Below are positions 7,474 to 16,139 of a stretch of DNA of 64,000 nt, one piece after another. The position numbers and the translations under genes are program-made. Position 1 is the stretch's first letter. Each line of letters starts with the position of its first letter. Location of the stretch: assembly GCA_029784795.1 (NCBI GenBank), contig JAFMAW010000001.1, forward strand, positions 62,001 to 126,000. Direction: 5' to 3'. Under the pieces are notes generated by a model. The model was not told the DNA's origin and made no database searches. It saw only the letters and a program-made list of their open reading frames with translations. Origin of the DNA: Nitrososphaerota archaeon (GTDB lineage: Archaea > Thermoproteota > Nitrososphaeria > Nitrososphaerales > UBA183).

Positions 7474-9258
7474 ATGTTCGGTAAGTACTTCCGTCTGATT
7501 TCGCTCGCGAAAGGGCACTGGCGCACAGTAGTCGTGATGCTTGTCAGCGTAACCGCTCTCACCGGGTTCAGGGTCCTGGTCCCGTTCCTCACCGGCGAGG
7601 CGGTCAGTGACATAGTGGCCAAGTCGCCGGTCTCGTCCGTAGCCTTCCTCGCCGTGGAGATCGTGGCTGTCAGCGCAGCCTCCGCGGCCTTCAGCTTCGG
7701 GCTCAGCTACGGAGGGCAGACGCTGGGGCAGAAACTGGTCTACGACCTGCGAAACATCATCTTCAACTCCATCCAGTCGCAGTCGTTCAGCTTCTACGAC
7801 CGCAACGAGACCGGCCAGCTGATGTCGAGGGCCACGGGGGACGTGGAGGCGGTCCGCAGGTTCGTCGCATTCGGCCTGGGCCAGCTCCTCTCGAACGCCT
7901 TCCTCGTAGGGGGAGTGGTCGTGTCGCTCTTCTACCTCAACCTTCGCTTGGCGGCCATCGTCTCGGTCGTCTTCCCTGTCATCCTGGCGCTCAGCTGGAA
8001 GTTCAGCCAGACCCAGGGCCCCTTCTGGCGGCTCACCAGAAAGAACTACGGGACGATGAACTCGGTCCTCCAGCAGAACGTCACGGGGGCCCGGATAGTG
8101 AGGTCGTTCACCGCCGAAGATGGCGAGGCGTCGCGCTTCGCTGCCGCCAACCAGGCTTACAGAGACGGCATCGTCGGCTCGTCCGCCGTCAGGGCCGTCT
8201 ACGTCCCACTGCTGAGCCTCGTCATCAGCCTCGCCGTGGCCGTGCTTTACTACATCGGGAGCGGCCCGGTCATCGCGGCCTCAAGGGCGGGGGAACCCCT
8301 CATCGCAGCCTCCAAGCTGGGGGAGCTCGTCGCCGCCGCCAGCCTGCTCGCCCTCTTGTCCGGACCCAGCAGGTTTCTGGGGCAGCTCATCCTCATAGGG
8401 CAGAACGGTATGGCCGGGTTCGACCGCATACTCGAGGTCACCGACGCGAAGGCGGAGGTGAAGGACAGACCCGGCGCGGTGCAGCTCGGCGAGGTGAAGG
8501 GGGAGCTCAGGTTCGAAGGCGTCAGGTTCGGGTACGGCAGCGCCGGGAGGGAGGTGCTGAAGGGGGTCGACCTGGTCATCCCTCCAGGCCAGGTCGCGGC
8601 GTTCGTGGGTGTCTCCGGCTCAGGGAAGACCACCATGGCGAACCTCATCCCGCGGTTCTACGACGCGACCAAGGGGGCAGTGAAAATCGACGGGATAGAC
8701 GTCAGGGACGTGACCCTGAAGTCCCTCAGGGGGTCTGTGGGGCTGGTGAGCCAAGACATCTTCCTCTTCTCGGCGACCATCAGGGAGAACGTCTGCTACG
8801 GAAGGACCGACGCCCCCCAGGAGGAGGTGGAGAACGTCTGCAGGCTCGCCCGGGCTGACGAGTTCATTGACCGCTTCCCAGAGAGGTATGAGACGCGGGT
8901 CGGGGAGCGAGGGGTGACCCTCTCCGGGGGCCAGAAGCAGAGGATCGCCATCGCCAGGACCCTCCTGACTGACCCTCGCGTTCTCATCCTCGACGACTCG
9001 CTCTCCAGCGTCGACGCGGGGACCGAGTATGCCATCGCCGACGCCATGGAAGAGGTGGTCAAGCAGAGGACCACCATCATCATCACCCAGCGGCTTTCGA
9101 CCCTAAGGCTGGCCCACCGCATAGTGGTTTTCGACGGAGGAAACGTGGTGGAGGACGGGACCCACGAGGACCTCCTGGCGCTCGGAGGCACCTATGCAAA
9201 GCTGTACCGGTCACAGTATGCCCCCCAGGAAGTGTCGTCAGAGGAGGTCGGGCCGTAG
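7474..9258 (+). CDS. ABC exporter half-transporter A, with degenerate ATP site residues
   Basis: A six-helix membrane domain (about residues 1-330) is followed by an ATPase domain. Walker A is G-V-S-G-S-G-K-T-T, the Q-loop is S-Q-D, and the signature L-S-G-G-Q is intact. However, the Walker B tail is L-I-L-D-D instead of D-E, and the switch histidine is replaced by glutamine (I-T-Q-R-L-S-T). This is the pattern of the non-catalytic subunit in heterodimeric exporters such as TM287/288. I chose ATG 7474, downstream of a TTTTTAAG box at 7426-7433; GTG 7468 is possible. It overlaps the next gene by one base. Confidence 0.9.
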   Translation: MFGKYFRLISLAKGHWRTVVVMLVSVTALTGFRVLVPFLTGEAVSDIVAKSPVSSVAFLAVEIVAVSAASAAFSFGLSYGGQTLGQKLVYDLRNIIFNSIQSQSFSFYDRNETGQLMSRATGDVEAVRRFVAFGLGQLLSNAFLVGGVVVSLFYLNLRLAAIVSVVFPVILALSWKFSQTQGPFWRLTRKNYGTMNSVLQQNVTGARIVRSFTAEDGEASRFAAANQAYRDGIVGSSAVRAVYVPLLSLVISLAVAVLYYIGSGPVIAASRAGEPLIAASKLGELVAAASLLALLSGPSRFLGQLILIGQNGMAGFDRILEVTDAKAEVKDRPGAVQLGEVKGELRFEGVRFGYGSAGREVLKGVDLVIPPGQVAAFVGVSGSGKTTMANLIPRFYDATKGAVKIDGIDVRDVTLKSLRGSVGLVSQDIFLFSATIRENVCYGRTDAPQEEVENVCRLARADEFIDRFPERYETRVGERGVTLSGGQKQRIAIARTLLTDPRVLILDDSLSSVDAGTEYAIADAMEEVVKQRTTIIITQRLSTLRLAHRIVVFDGGNVVEDGTHEDLLALGGTYAKLYRSQYAPQEVSSEEVGP

Positions 9259-11054
9259 TGGGGACTCGCGGGATGTACATCAGCGACGACGACCCCGACA
9301 CGCGCAAGGACCGGAGATACAGCGACGGCTACCTCATCAGGAAGCTGGTGGGTTACGTCATGGGCTACCGGCGGGACCTGGCCGTCACCCTGGGTGGCCT
9401 GCTCTCCATCTCGGCGGTCGGTATCGTAGGACCGGTCCTGCTGGGCTTCGCGGTGGACGACATGCTCGCGGGCAACTACGAAGGGGTCGCCCTTCTCACC
9501 GGCTCCTACGCCCTGCTCTACGTCGCCAACTACGCGGCAGACAACAGGAGGACCTACGCCATGCAGGTGGTGGGACAGAACTCCCTGAGGGACATCAGGA
9601 GGGACGCCTTCGACCACCTCCAGCGCCTCTCGCCGTCCTACTTCTCCTCCAAGGAGACCGGGCGCATCATGTCCTACATAATGAATGACGTAGACGCGGT
9701 GGAAGACTTCGTCACGTTCCAGCTCCCCCAGGTCCTCTCGGGCTTCCTGACCATAGTCTCCATCGTGATCATAATGCTCGTCTTCAACATCGACCTCAGT
9801 CTCGTCTCCTTCACGGTGATCCCGACCCTGGTCGTGACCACCCTCCTCTTCCAGGGGAGGATCTCCAGGAGCTTCGTGGAGACCAGGAAGAAGATCGCCG
9901 CGGTCACGGCAAAGCTGCAGGAAGGGATAAGCGGGGTGAGGGTGACGCAGGCCTTCGTCAGCGAAGACCGGGTCTCGGAGAACTTCGACGCAGTGAACAG
10001 CGAGAACATGCTGGCGAACCTGCGGGCCACCAAGTACACCTCAGCGTTCAACTCCATCGTCCAGGCGATAGAGGCGGTAGGTCTCGCCCTCGTCCTGTGG
10101 TACGGCGCCACCGAGGTCCTCGCCGGCCGCCTCCTCGTCGGGACCATAGTGACCTTCATGCTCTACGTGAACGCCTTCTTCAACCCGATAATCCAGTTGA
10201 CCACGTTCTACAACTCGTTCCAGTCGGCGGTCGCCGGGCTCGACAGGGTGACGCAACTAGTCAACACCCAGGTGGAGGTCAAGGAGCCCGCCGACCCTGT
10301 CTCCATCGACCCGCAGGCAGACTGGGGGGTCGAGCTCAGGGGCGTGACCTTCGGTTATTCCAAAGGCCCACCCGTCCTCAACGACATCAACCTGAAGGTC
10401 GAGCCCAGGGAGGTGGTGGCTATAGTCGGGGCGACCGGAGCAGGGAAGTCCAGCATCGTCAGCCTGGTCCAGCGCTTCTACGACCCTCAGCAGGGGTCGG
10501 TCCTCGTCGGAGGGGTCGACCTGAAGACGCTCAGGTTCAGGGACTTCCGGGGGCGGATGAGCGTGGTCCCCCAGGATCCGATCCTCTTCACGGCCAGCGT
10601 GGCAGACAACATCAGGTACGGCAGGCCGGGCGCTTCCATCGAGGAGGTGAAGGGCGTGGCCAGGGCGCTCGGGGTTGACGATTTCATCTCGTCCCTCCCG
10701 GACGGATACGCGACCATGGTCGCCGAGGGGGCCACGAACCTCTCCATGGGCCAAAAGCAGCTGATCTGCTTCGCCCGGGCCCTCATGCGGGACCCGAAGG
10801 TGCTGATTTTGGACGAGGCAACGTCAGGCCTCGACCCCTTCACTGAGTTGAAGATCCAGAGGTCGCTCGGCGCCATGATCAAGGGGAGGACAGCCATCAT
10901 GGTGGCGCACAGGCTTTCTACCATCAGGCTGGCTGACAGGATAGTGGTTCTCGACCATGGGCGGGTGGTGGAGGAGGGGACCTTCGACCAGCTCGTTTCT
11001 GTGCCAGGCGGCGCTTTCGCCGAGATGTACGCCCTCCAGTCCAAGCAGGCGTGA
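9258..11054 (+). CDS. ABC exporter half-transporter B (catalytic partner)
   Basis: This is the partner of the preceding gene (GTG 9258 overlaps its stop; ATG 9273 is an alternative). Six membrane helices precede an ATPase domain with Walker A G-A-T-G-A-G-K-S-S, Q-loop P-Q-D, a proper Walker B L-I-L-D-E-A-T-S and the switch histidine in V-A-H-R-L-S-T. The signature is altered to L-S-M-G-Q. That altered signature faces the degenerate Walker B of partner A, so one ATP site is impaired and the other is canonical, as in BmrCD-like asymmetric exporters. Lipid, peptide or drug export is likely; the substrate is unknown. Confidence 0.9.
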   Translation: MGTRGMYISDDDPDTRKDRRYSDGYLIRKLVGYVMGYRRDLAVTLGGLLSISAVGIVGPVLLGFAVDDMLAGNYEGVALLTGSYALLYVANYAADNRRTYAMQVVGQNSLRDIRRDAFDHLQRLSPSYFSSKETGRIMSYIMNDVDAVEDFVTFQLPQVLSGFLTIVSIVIIMLVFNIDLSLVSFTVIPTLVVTTLLFQGRISRSFVETRKKIAAVTAKLQEGISGVRVTQAFVSEDRVSENFDAVNSENMLANLRATKYTSAFNSIVQAIEAVGLALVLWYGATEVLAGRLLVGTIVTFMLYVNAFFNPIIQLTTFYNSFQSAVAGLDRVTQLVNTQVEVKEPADPVSIDPQADWGVELRGVTFGYSKGPPVLNDINLKVEPREVVAIVGATGAGKSSIVSLVQRFYDPQQGSVLVGGVDLKTLRFRDFRGRMSVVPQDPILFTASVADNIRYGRPGASIEEVKGVARALGVDDFISSLPDGYATMVAEGATNLSMGQKQLICFARALMRDPKVLILDEATSGLDPFTELKIQRSLGAMIKGRTAIMVAHRLSTIRLADRIVVLDHGRVVEEGTFDQLVSVPGGAFAEMYALQSKQA

Positions 11055-11071
11055 CGCGCCCTCAAAGATAC

Positions 11072-11079
11072 CTTTTATC
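11072..11079 (+). promoter_or_regulatory. TATA box for leaderless argS transcript
   Basis: CTTTTATC is centred 28.5 nt upstream of TTG 11104. Nearly the same spacing recurs at many other genes here, which fixes the argS start at TTG rather than at the longer ORF that overlaps the ABC gene. Confidence 0.65.
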
Positions 11080-11103
11080 GTGAACGTTCTAGGACATCTT
11101 GTC

Positions 11104-12999
11104 TTGAAGTTCCTCGACTTCCAGGCGGAGGTGGAAGAGGTCCTGGCCGATGCCTGCAGGGCGCTGGGCTACAAGGACGCCGCGGTAGACGTCGCCCTCC
11201 CGCCCAACGACGGCTACGGGGACCTAGCGAGCGCCGTCCCGATCCGCCTGGCCAAGGAGTCGGGTAAGGAGCCGGGGGCCCTGGCCCTGGAGATAGCCGC
11301 CGAGGCCATGGAGCTGGCGAAGAAGTCGAAGTACATCGGACTGGTGTCCCCGCATAGGGGAGGGTTCATCAACTTCGGCATCAACGTCCCGAGGTTCGTC
11401 CTCGACGCCATAGAGGAAATCTCGGCGGGGGACCTGGGGGCTTCCAAGGAGAAGGGGGAGCCGGTGGCGATCGAGCACACCAACGTCAATCCCAACAAGG
11501 CACTCCACATAGGCCACGCGCGCAACCTCGTCCTCGGCGACTCGCTGGTCCGCGTGATGCGCTACCTAGGCGAGAGGGTCCAGGCCCTGAACTACGTGGA
11601 CGACTCCGGGGCCCAGGTGGCGGACATCATCGTCGGGTTCAAGTTCCTGGGGCTCCCAGACGAGGCTCCGCCGGGCGCAAAGTATGACGTGTACTGCGGC
11701 GATAGCGTATACACCAGGGTGACCAAGGAGTACGAGACCAACCCGCCCCTGAAGGAGAAGAGGTCCCTGGTGCTGAGAGAGATCGAGAAGGGCTCGGGAG
11801 ACCTGGCCGAATACACGCGGGGGATAGTGAGGAAGATACTCGCGGCCCAGCTTGTCACCTGCTGGAGGCTTGGGGCCCGCTACGACCTGCTCAACTGGGA
11901 GTCGCAGCTGGTGCATTCGGGGATGTGGGAGAAGATCTTCGAGTCCCTGAAGAAGCTGGGGTACGTCAGGTTCCAGCCGGAGGGGGAGAACAAGGGATGC
12001 TGGGTCATACCCGACCCAGACACGGGGGAGGAGAAGGTGGTTGTGAGGTCAGACGGGACGGCCGTGTACGTGGCGAAAGACATCCCATATGCAGCCTGGA
12101 AGATCGGACTGATAGGGGACCCATTCGGCTACGAAGTCTATCCCGAGGTCCAGCCCGACGGGCCGGTCTACTCCACGACCCTCTCAGGTGGCAAGGCCAG
12201 GGTCCACTTCGGAGGGGCGGAGTTGGCCGTCTCGGTCATAGACACCAGGCAGAGCTACCTTCAGAAGATAGTGGCGAAGGTGCTGGACAGGCTCCGAGAG
12301 GGGGCATCGAGACGCTATCTGCACAGGAGCTACGAGGTGGTGGCGCTGTCGAAGAAGACCGCCTCGCAGCTGGGGTTCGGGATCGACGGCGAGTTCGTCC
12401 ATATGTCCGGGAGGAAGGGGCTCTATGTCAACGTCGACACTGTCCTCGAACGACTGAAGGAGAAGGCAAAGGCAGAGACCAGGAAGCGCAACCTCTCGGA
12501 GTCCGAGGCGTGGGTCGACGGGGTGGCCGAGGGGGTGGCGGTGGCAGCGCTGAGGTATGACCTCCTCAAGCAGGACCCTGACAAGATGATCGTCTTCGAC
12601 ATGGACGACGCCCTCCAGTTCCAGGGGGACACAGGCCCCTACCTCCTCTATACCTACGCGAGGGCGCGACGGATCCTCGGGAAGACCGAGGGCAAGCCCA
12701 GGGTCTCGCTAGAGTCTGCTTCAAAGCTGACCAGGCCTCAGGAGGCGAAGCTAGCGAAGAAGATGTCGATGCTGGACCTCGCGGCCGAGACCGCGGGGGA
12801 GTTCCTCTCCCCCAGGGAGATAGCAAAGTTCTCGCATGACCTCGCCAAGGCCTTCAACGACTTCTACGAGAGCGTCCCGGTCAACCAAGAGCCCGACCCG
12901 GACACCAGGGACGCGCGTCTTGCCCTGGTCGACGCGTCGAGCAGGGTGCTGGCAGAGGCGATGAGCCTGATGGGGATACCTGTCAGGGACAGGATATGA
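11104..12999 (+). CDS. argS: Arginyl-tRNA synthetase
   Basis: This 631-residue class I synthetase attaches arginine to tRNA-Arg. The N-terminal Arg-specific domain is followed by N-P-N-K-A-L-H-I-G-H-A-R-N, which contains the HIGH motif. The KMSKS position reads H-M-S-G-R-K-G, a family-typical deviation because many ArgS enzymes lack the canonical lysine. The C-terminal helical anticodon-binding domain is present and ends in the usual R-D-R-I. TTG 11104 is preferred from the TATA spacing. It overlaps the HAD phosphatase gene by 4 nt (ATGA). Confidence 0.95.
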   Translation: MKFLDFQAEVEEVLADACRALGYKDAAVDVALPPNDGYGDLASAVPIRLAKESGKEPGALALEIAAEAMELAKKSKYIGLVSPHRGGFINFGINVPRFVLDAIEEISAGDLGASKEKGEPVAIEHTNVNPNKALHIGHARNLVLGDSLVRVMRYLGERVQALNYVDDSGAQVADIIVGFKFLGLPDEAPPGAKYDVYCGDSVYTRVTKEYETNPPLKEKRSLVLREIEKGSGDLAEYTRGIVRKILAAQLVTCWRLGARYDLLNWESQLVHSGMWEKIFESLKKLGYVRFQPEGENKGCWVIPDPDTGEEKVVVRSDGTAVYVAKDIPYAAWKIGLIGDPFGYEVYPEVQPDGPVYSTTLSGGKARVHFGGAELAVSVIDTRQSYLQKIVAKVLDRLREGASRRYLHRSYEVVALSKKTASQLGFGIDGEFVHMSGRKGLYVNVDTVLERLKEKAKAETRKRNLSESEAWVDGVAEGVAVAALRYDLLKQDPDKMIVFDMDDALQFQGDTGPYLLYTYARARRILGKTEGKPRVSLESASKLTRPQEAKLAKKMSMLDLAAETAGEFLSPREIAKFSHDLAKAFNDFYESVPVNQEPDPDTRDARLALVDASSRVLAEAMSLMGIPVRDRI

Positions 13000-13628
13000 G
13001 CCAGTTCAGGTTGGCCGCGTTCGATCTGGACGGGACTGTCCTCGAGCACAACGGGAGCTGGGTGGCGTTGCACAAGGCTTTCGGGACAGAGCGTCTCGGC
13101 GAGGCTTCCCTGAAGCTCTACACAGAGGGGAAGATCGACTACAAGGAGTTCATGCGCAGGGACATCGCCTGCTGGCCGAGGAGGGTCACCCGCGGCCAGG
13201 TTGCCGAGATACTGTCGGGGTACAGGATCAGGAAGGAGGCGCCGGGGCTCTTCGAAGAACTCAGGTCGCGGGGGATGAAGACCGCCTTGGTGACGTCCGG
13301 TATCGACATCCTGGCGAAGGAGGTGGCAGAGGAGCTGGAGATAGACTACTGGGTGGCCAACGGGCTCAGGTTCGACGGATCTGGCGAGCTCCTCCCGACC
13401 GGCGTCGGCCGCGTCGACCCTACCCGGAAGGACCGCGCCTACGCCAGGCTCCTGAAGAAGGTGGGGATCCCGGCGAAGAGGACCATAGCCGTCGGGGACA
13501 CCATCTACGACCTCGCCTTCCTGAAGTCGGCAGGGCTCGGGTTCATGCTCGCCCACACCACCCGCGTCCCTGACCCGGAGATCATACACATAGACGCGCT
13601 CTCCGATGTCCTCGGCCACCTCAGATAG
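12996..13628 (+). CDS. HAD-superfamily phosphatase, phosphoserine phosphatase-like
   Basis: This 210-residue HAD hydrolase has motif I D-L-D-G-T (Asp10 nucleophile, Asp12 acid/base), motif II threonine-serine in V-T-S-G-I, the catalytic lysine before T-I-A-V-G-D-T, and motif III G-D-T-I-Y-D. The helical C1-type cap resembles subfamily IB enzymes, which include phosphoserine phosphatase. It overlaps argS by 4 nt and is followed by a class V aminotransferase, a pairing that would fit serine metabolism. Substrate assignment is inference from context and subfamily. Confidence 0.75.
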   Translation: MSQFRLAAFDLDGTVLEHNGSWVALHKAFGTERLGEASLKLYTEGKIDYKEFMRRDIACWPRRVTRGQVAEILSGYRIRKEAPGLFEELRSRGMKTALVTSGIDILAKEVAEELEIDYWVANGLRFDGSGELLPTGVGRVDPTRKDRAYARLLKKVGIPAKRTIAVGDTIYDLAFLKSAGLGFMLAHTTRVPDPEIIHIDALSDVLGHLR

Positions 13629-13676
13629 GGGGAGGGTTTTTACACACGGTGGCCCAAGACGAGGGGGGCACTTGTG

Positions 13677-14816
13677 ATGTTGGATGACACGCTCCTGCTG
13701 ATACCGGGACCGACGAACCTCTCCAAGCGCGTAAGGGACGCCATGGCCCGCCCCCAGCTCCCGCACGTCGGCGCGGAGTTCTACTCGACGTTCAAGGAGA
13801 CGGTAGCCCTGGCCAGGTACGTCTTCAAGAACGAGGCGGGTGTACAGTTCGTGTTCACGGGGTCTGGGACCATCGGGATGGAGTCGTCGGTGGTCAGCCT
13901 TGTGTCCAGGGGGGACAGGACACTGACGCTGATCAACGGTTACTTCGGCCACAGGATGCTGATGCTCAACGAGGTCCACGGGGCGAAGGCTGACAAGCTC
14001 GAATTCAAGGGAGGGAGCGCGGCGGACCCCGACGCCCTGAGGCGGCAGCTCCGCAAGTCGAAGTATTCAACGGTGTTCATCACCCACGTAGACACTTCGA
14101 GCTCGATACTGAACCCCGTCGCCGAACTGGTGGAAGAGTGCGAGAAAGCGGGGGCTATGTCGGTGGTCGACTCGGTCTGCGCCGTGGGAGGCGTCCCACT
14201 GGACTTCGACAGGCTCGGTGCGGACGTGGTCTTCACGGCCTCACAGAAGGCCCTGGCCGGGCCTCCTGGCGCGGTCCTCCTGGCCGTATCTACGCGCGCC
14301 CTGGAGCACATGGAGAACCGCAAGAGCCCGATAGAAGGATACTACATGAACCTCCTCAGGTGGAAGCCAATCATGGACGACCCCAAGATGTACCTGGCAA
14401 CGCCCGCCACCCAGGTCCTGCTGGCCCTGAGGGAGTCGCTCCTGGAGGCGAAGGAGGAAGGGATCGAGAACAGGTGGGAGAGGCACAGGAAATTGGGGGA
14501 GATCACCAGAGCCAAGGTGGCGGAGTGGGGCCAGGAATTCGTGGCAGAGGAAGGCCACAGGGCGGACACGGTCACCTCTTTCTGGGTTGAGGATGGGAAG
14601 GCGGGCCAGATACAGAAGAACCTCGAGAGCGAGCACCATGTGATGGTGTCGAGGGGGATCTACGACGACAAGGACAGGATGATCAGGATAGGCCACTTCG
14701 GGATCCTGCAGCCCGACGTGCTCGGGAAGGCGCTGGGCCACATGGGGGATGTGATGGAAGAGACAGGGGCGTCGGCGCGGCCCGTGGCTGTTGCGAAACG
14801 ACGGAACACTCGATAG
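13677..14816 (+). CDS. Class V aminotransferase (alanine-glyoxylate / serine-glyoxylate type)
   Basis: The N-terminal I-P-G-P-T-N motif and the PLP lysine in A-S-Q-K-A-L-A-G-P-P-G place this 379-residue enzyme in the alanine-glyoxylate / serine-pyruvate aminotransferase group. An aspartate in S-V-V-D-S-V should bind the PLP ring nitrogen. ATG 13677 directly follows GTG 13674; a GTTTTTAC promoter element lies at about 13636-13643. A second family member is encoded at 20115-21227. Amino-group donor and acceptor cannot be fixed from sequence. Confidence 0.85.
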   Translation: MLDDTLLLIPGPTNLSKRVRDAMARPQLPHVGAEFYSTFKETVALARYVFKNEAGVQFVFTGSGTIGMESSVVSLVSRGDRTLTLINGYFGHRMLMLNEVHGAKADKLEFKGGSAADPDALRRQLRKSKYSTVFITHVDTSSSILNPVAELVEECEKAGAMSVVDSVCAVGGVPLDFDRLGADVVFTASQKALAGPPGAVLLAVSTRALEHMENRKSPIEGYYMNLLRWKPIMDDPKMYLATPATQVLLALRESLLEAKEEGIENRWERHRKLGEITRAKVAEWGQEFVAEEGHRADTVTSFWVEDGKAGQIQKNLESEHHVMVSRGIYDDKDRMIRIGHFGILQPDVLGKALGHMGDVMEETGASARPVAVAKRRNTR

Positions 14817-14855
14817 AACGCTTTTATCGGCACCGCGGTCGCACTCCCGAACTGC

Positions 14856-14928
14856 AGCCCGGTCGTCTAGTGGTCAAGGATGGGGGCCTCTGGAGCCTTC
14901 GACCTAGGTTCGAATCCTAGCCGGGCTA
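14856..14928 (+). tRNA. tRNA-Gln (anticodon CTG)
   Basis: The acceptor stem AGCCCGG/CCGGGCT pairs fully, with discriminator A. The anticodon arm GGGGC-CTCTGGA-GCCTT gives anticodon CTG, and the T-arm TAGG-TTCGAAT-CCTA is intact. There is no intron. A CTTTTATC element at 14820-14827 is in the right place for a promoter. Confidence 0.93.
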
Positions 14929-15133
14929 TTCTTAGACTTTCTATGAATCGGAGCATATATCAAACTCCAAGGCTACCGATAACCAAAATCAGCCCCCGCC
15001 GCCCGAGAACTCGACCCTTTGGCTAGGACGCAAGGCCTTTCTTGACTCGAAGATTCTGCCTTCGGTCTCGAACTCCAGGAGGGTCGCCGTCCTTGAACGG
15101 AAAGGAGTCGTTCGCCAGATCTGTGGGGCCGTC

Positions 15134-15727
15134 CTATCTGACTGTGACAGTTCCCTGCATCCAGCCTGGCCCGTCCATTGGCCCATTCAATCCAGCAGGC
15201 CCGAACCCGCATGGGACTTCGCAACGCCAAGTGAACGTTCCCGTCTGGGTCAGAATGAATTCCGCGGTTTCATTCACATGGGCTCCCACTGGAATGTTCA
15301 GGTTCAGCTGCTGAATGGTGAATGTATGCCCGATCTGCGTATCGTTATCCAGCGAAGTAGCGGTTTGCATGGCGCCCGTCGTGTCATTGGTCACGGAGAT
15401 CACGTTGGTTATCGTCCCTTCAACATTGCTGTATTGCGCTGGAATTGGTGTAGCTCCGTCTTGGTCTATGATGGTCAGTTGGATGACCGTGTTGACCGGA
15501 AGGGTGATGTTGGCAGACGACTCCAATCCTTGCGGCGTGACTACCCAATAGCGGGGGCCGCTGGTAGTGGCATTCCACGGCGAATCTGCTGTTATCAGCA
15601 ATGTCAGCTTGAATGGCTGGGGGGCGCCTACAGCTACGTTCACGCTCGTGGTGGTTCCGATGACCCATCCCCACCCCACTATCCCGAGCGCAATCATCGC
15701 TATCAGGACGATTGCCGCCAGTTTCAT
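15134..15727 (-). CDS. Second membrane-anchored cupredoxin-like protein
   Basis: This protein of about 197 residues is a paralogue of the cupredoxin at 2596-3282. It has an N-terminal hydrophobic anchor, a beta-rich domain, H-T-F-T-I, then C-E-V-P-C-G-F-G with methionines 11 and 17 residues after the second cysteine, exactly as in the paralogue. The CuA-type C-x3-C is kept but the second CuA histidine is missing. I chose ATG 15727, 29.5 nt from the centre of a CTTAAATG box; ATG 15736 is three codons upstream. It shares its operator with the respiratory operon, so it is probably an alternative electron carrier for that chain. Confidence 0.8.
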   Translation of the reverse strand: MKLAAIVLIAMIALGIVGWGWVIGTTTSVNVAVGAPQPFKLTLLITADSPWNATTSGPRYWVVTPQGLESSANITLPVNTVIQLTIIDQDGATPIPAQYSNVEGTITNVISVTNDTTGAMQTATSLDNDTQIGHTFTIQQLNLNIPVGAHVNETAEFILTQTGTFTWRCEVPCGFGPAGLNGPMDGPGWMQGTVTVR

Positions 15728-15752
15728 GGACCGCATTTTCTCGCCATAGAAT

Positions 15753-15788
15753 CATTTAAGCCCCCAAGGCGGTTCTCAGAACTGAGAA
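15753..15788 (-). promoter_or_regulatory. Promoter with perfect inverted-repeat operator, second cupredoxin
   Basis: Read on the minus strand, TTCTCAGTTCTGAGAA (15788-15773) has perfect 7-bp arms around TT, then exactly 12 nt, then TATA box CTTAAATG (15760-15753). This is the cleanest of the three copies of this element. Confidence 0.75.
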
Positions 15789-16079
15789 TCACGGAGGCGT
15801 GCCTGTAACCTCAGGCGTGCCCTGCTGTCCGCGCCCTGGCTCGCTCGGGGAGGTTTTCCACAACCCACTTTGGCTGGAAGGGCTCAGACTCACTCCACAG
15901 GCGCTACATCACCTTGGGCTCAGAGAGTCTGAGGAGGGCTGCACGAGGGTGCCTGGCACGAAGGCGATGCCGGACCTCGTGAATGACGAGCTCCCGGCCT
16001 TTTCTGAGAGAGTCAGCGTTCGGCCCCGCACGGCCAGACTATCGACGCGCGCCTACTCGATGATGAATCCTGTGGCCTG

Positions 16080-16115
16080 TTCTCAACCTTGGAAAACGTC
16101 TTTGCCGCTTAATAC
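16080..16115 (+). promoter_or_regulatory. Promoter with inverted-repeat operator, VKOR-like gene
   Basis: TTCTCAACCTTGGAAA (16080-16095) is followed by exactly 12 nt and the TATA box CTTAATAC (16108-16115). ATG 16140 lies 28.5 nt from the TATA centre. It is the third copy of the element, 292 bp from the second and facing the other way. Confidence 0.65.
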
Positions 16116-16139
16116 ACTGACGGCTCGTAGAGCTGCTGC

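Noticed and set aside
3319..16020. Apparent similarity between 3369-3405 and 15950-15985 as a repeat
   Set aside because: The match is short and interrupted and gives no shared reading frame; it is probably chance.
16058..16120. Possible C/D box small RNA (GATGATGA ... CTGA)
   Set aside because: The boxes overlap the well-supported promoter and operator of the VKOR-like gene, and no D'/C' pair is placed correctly.
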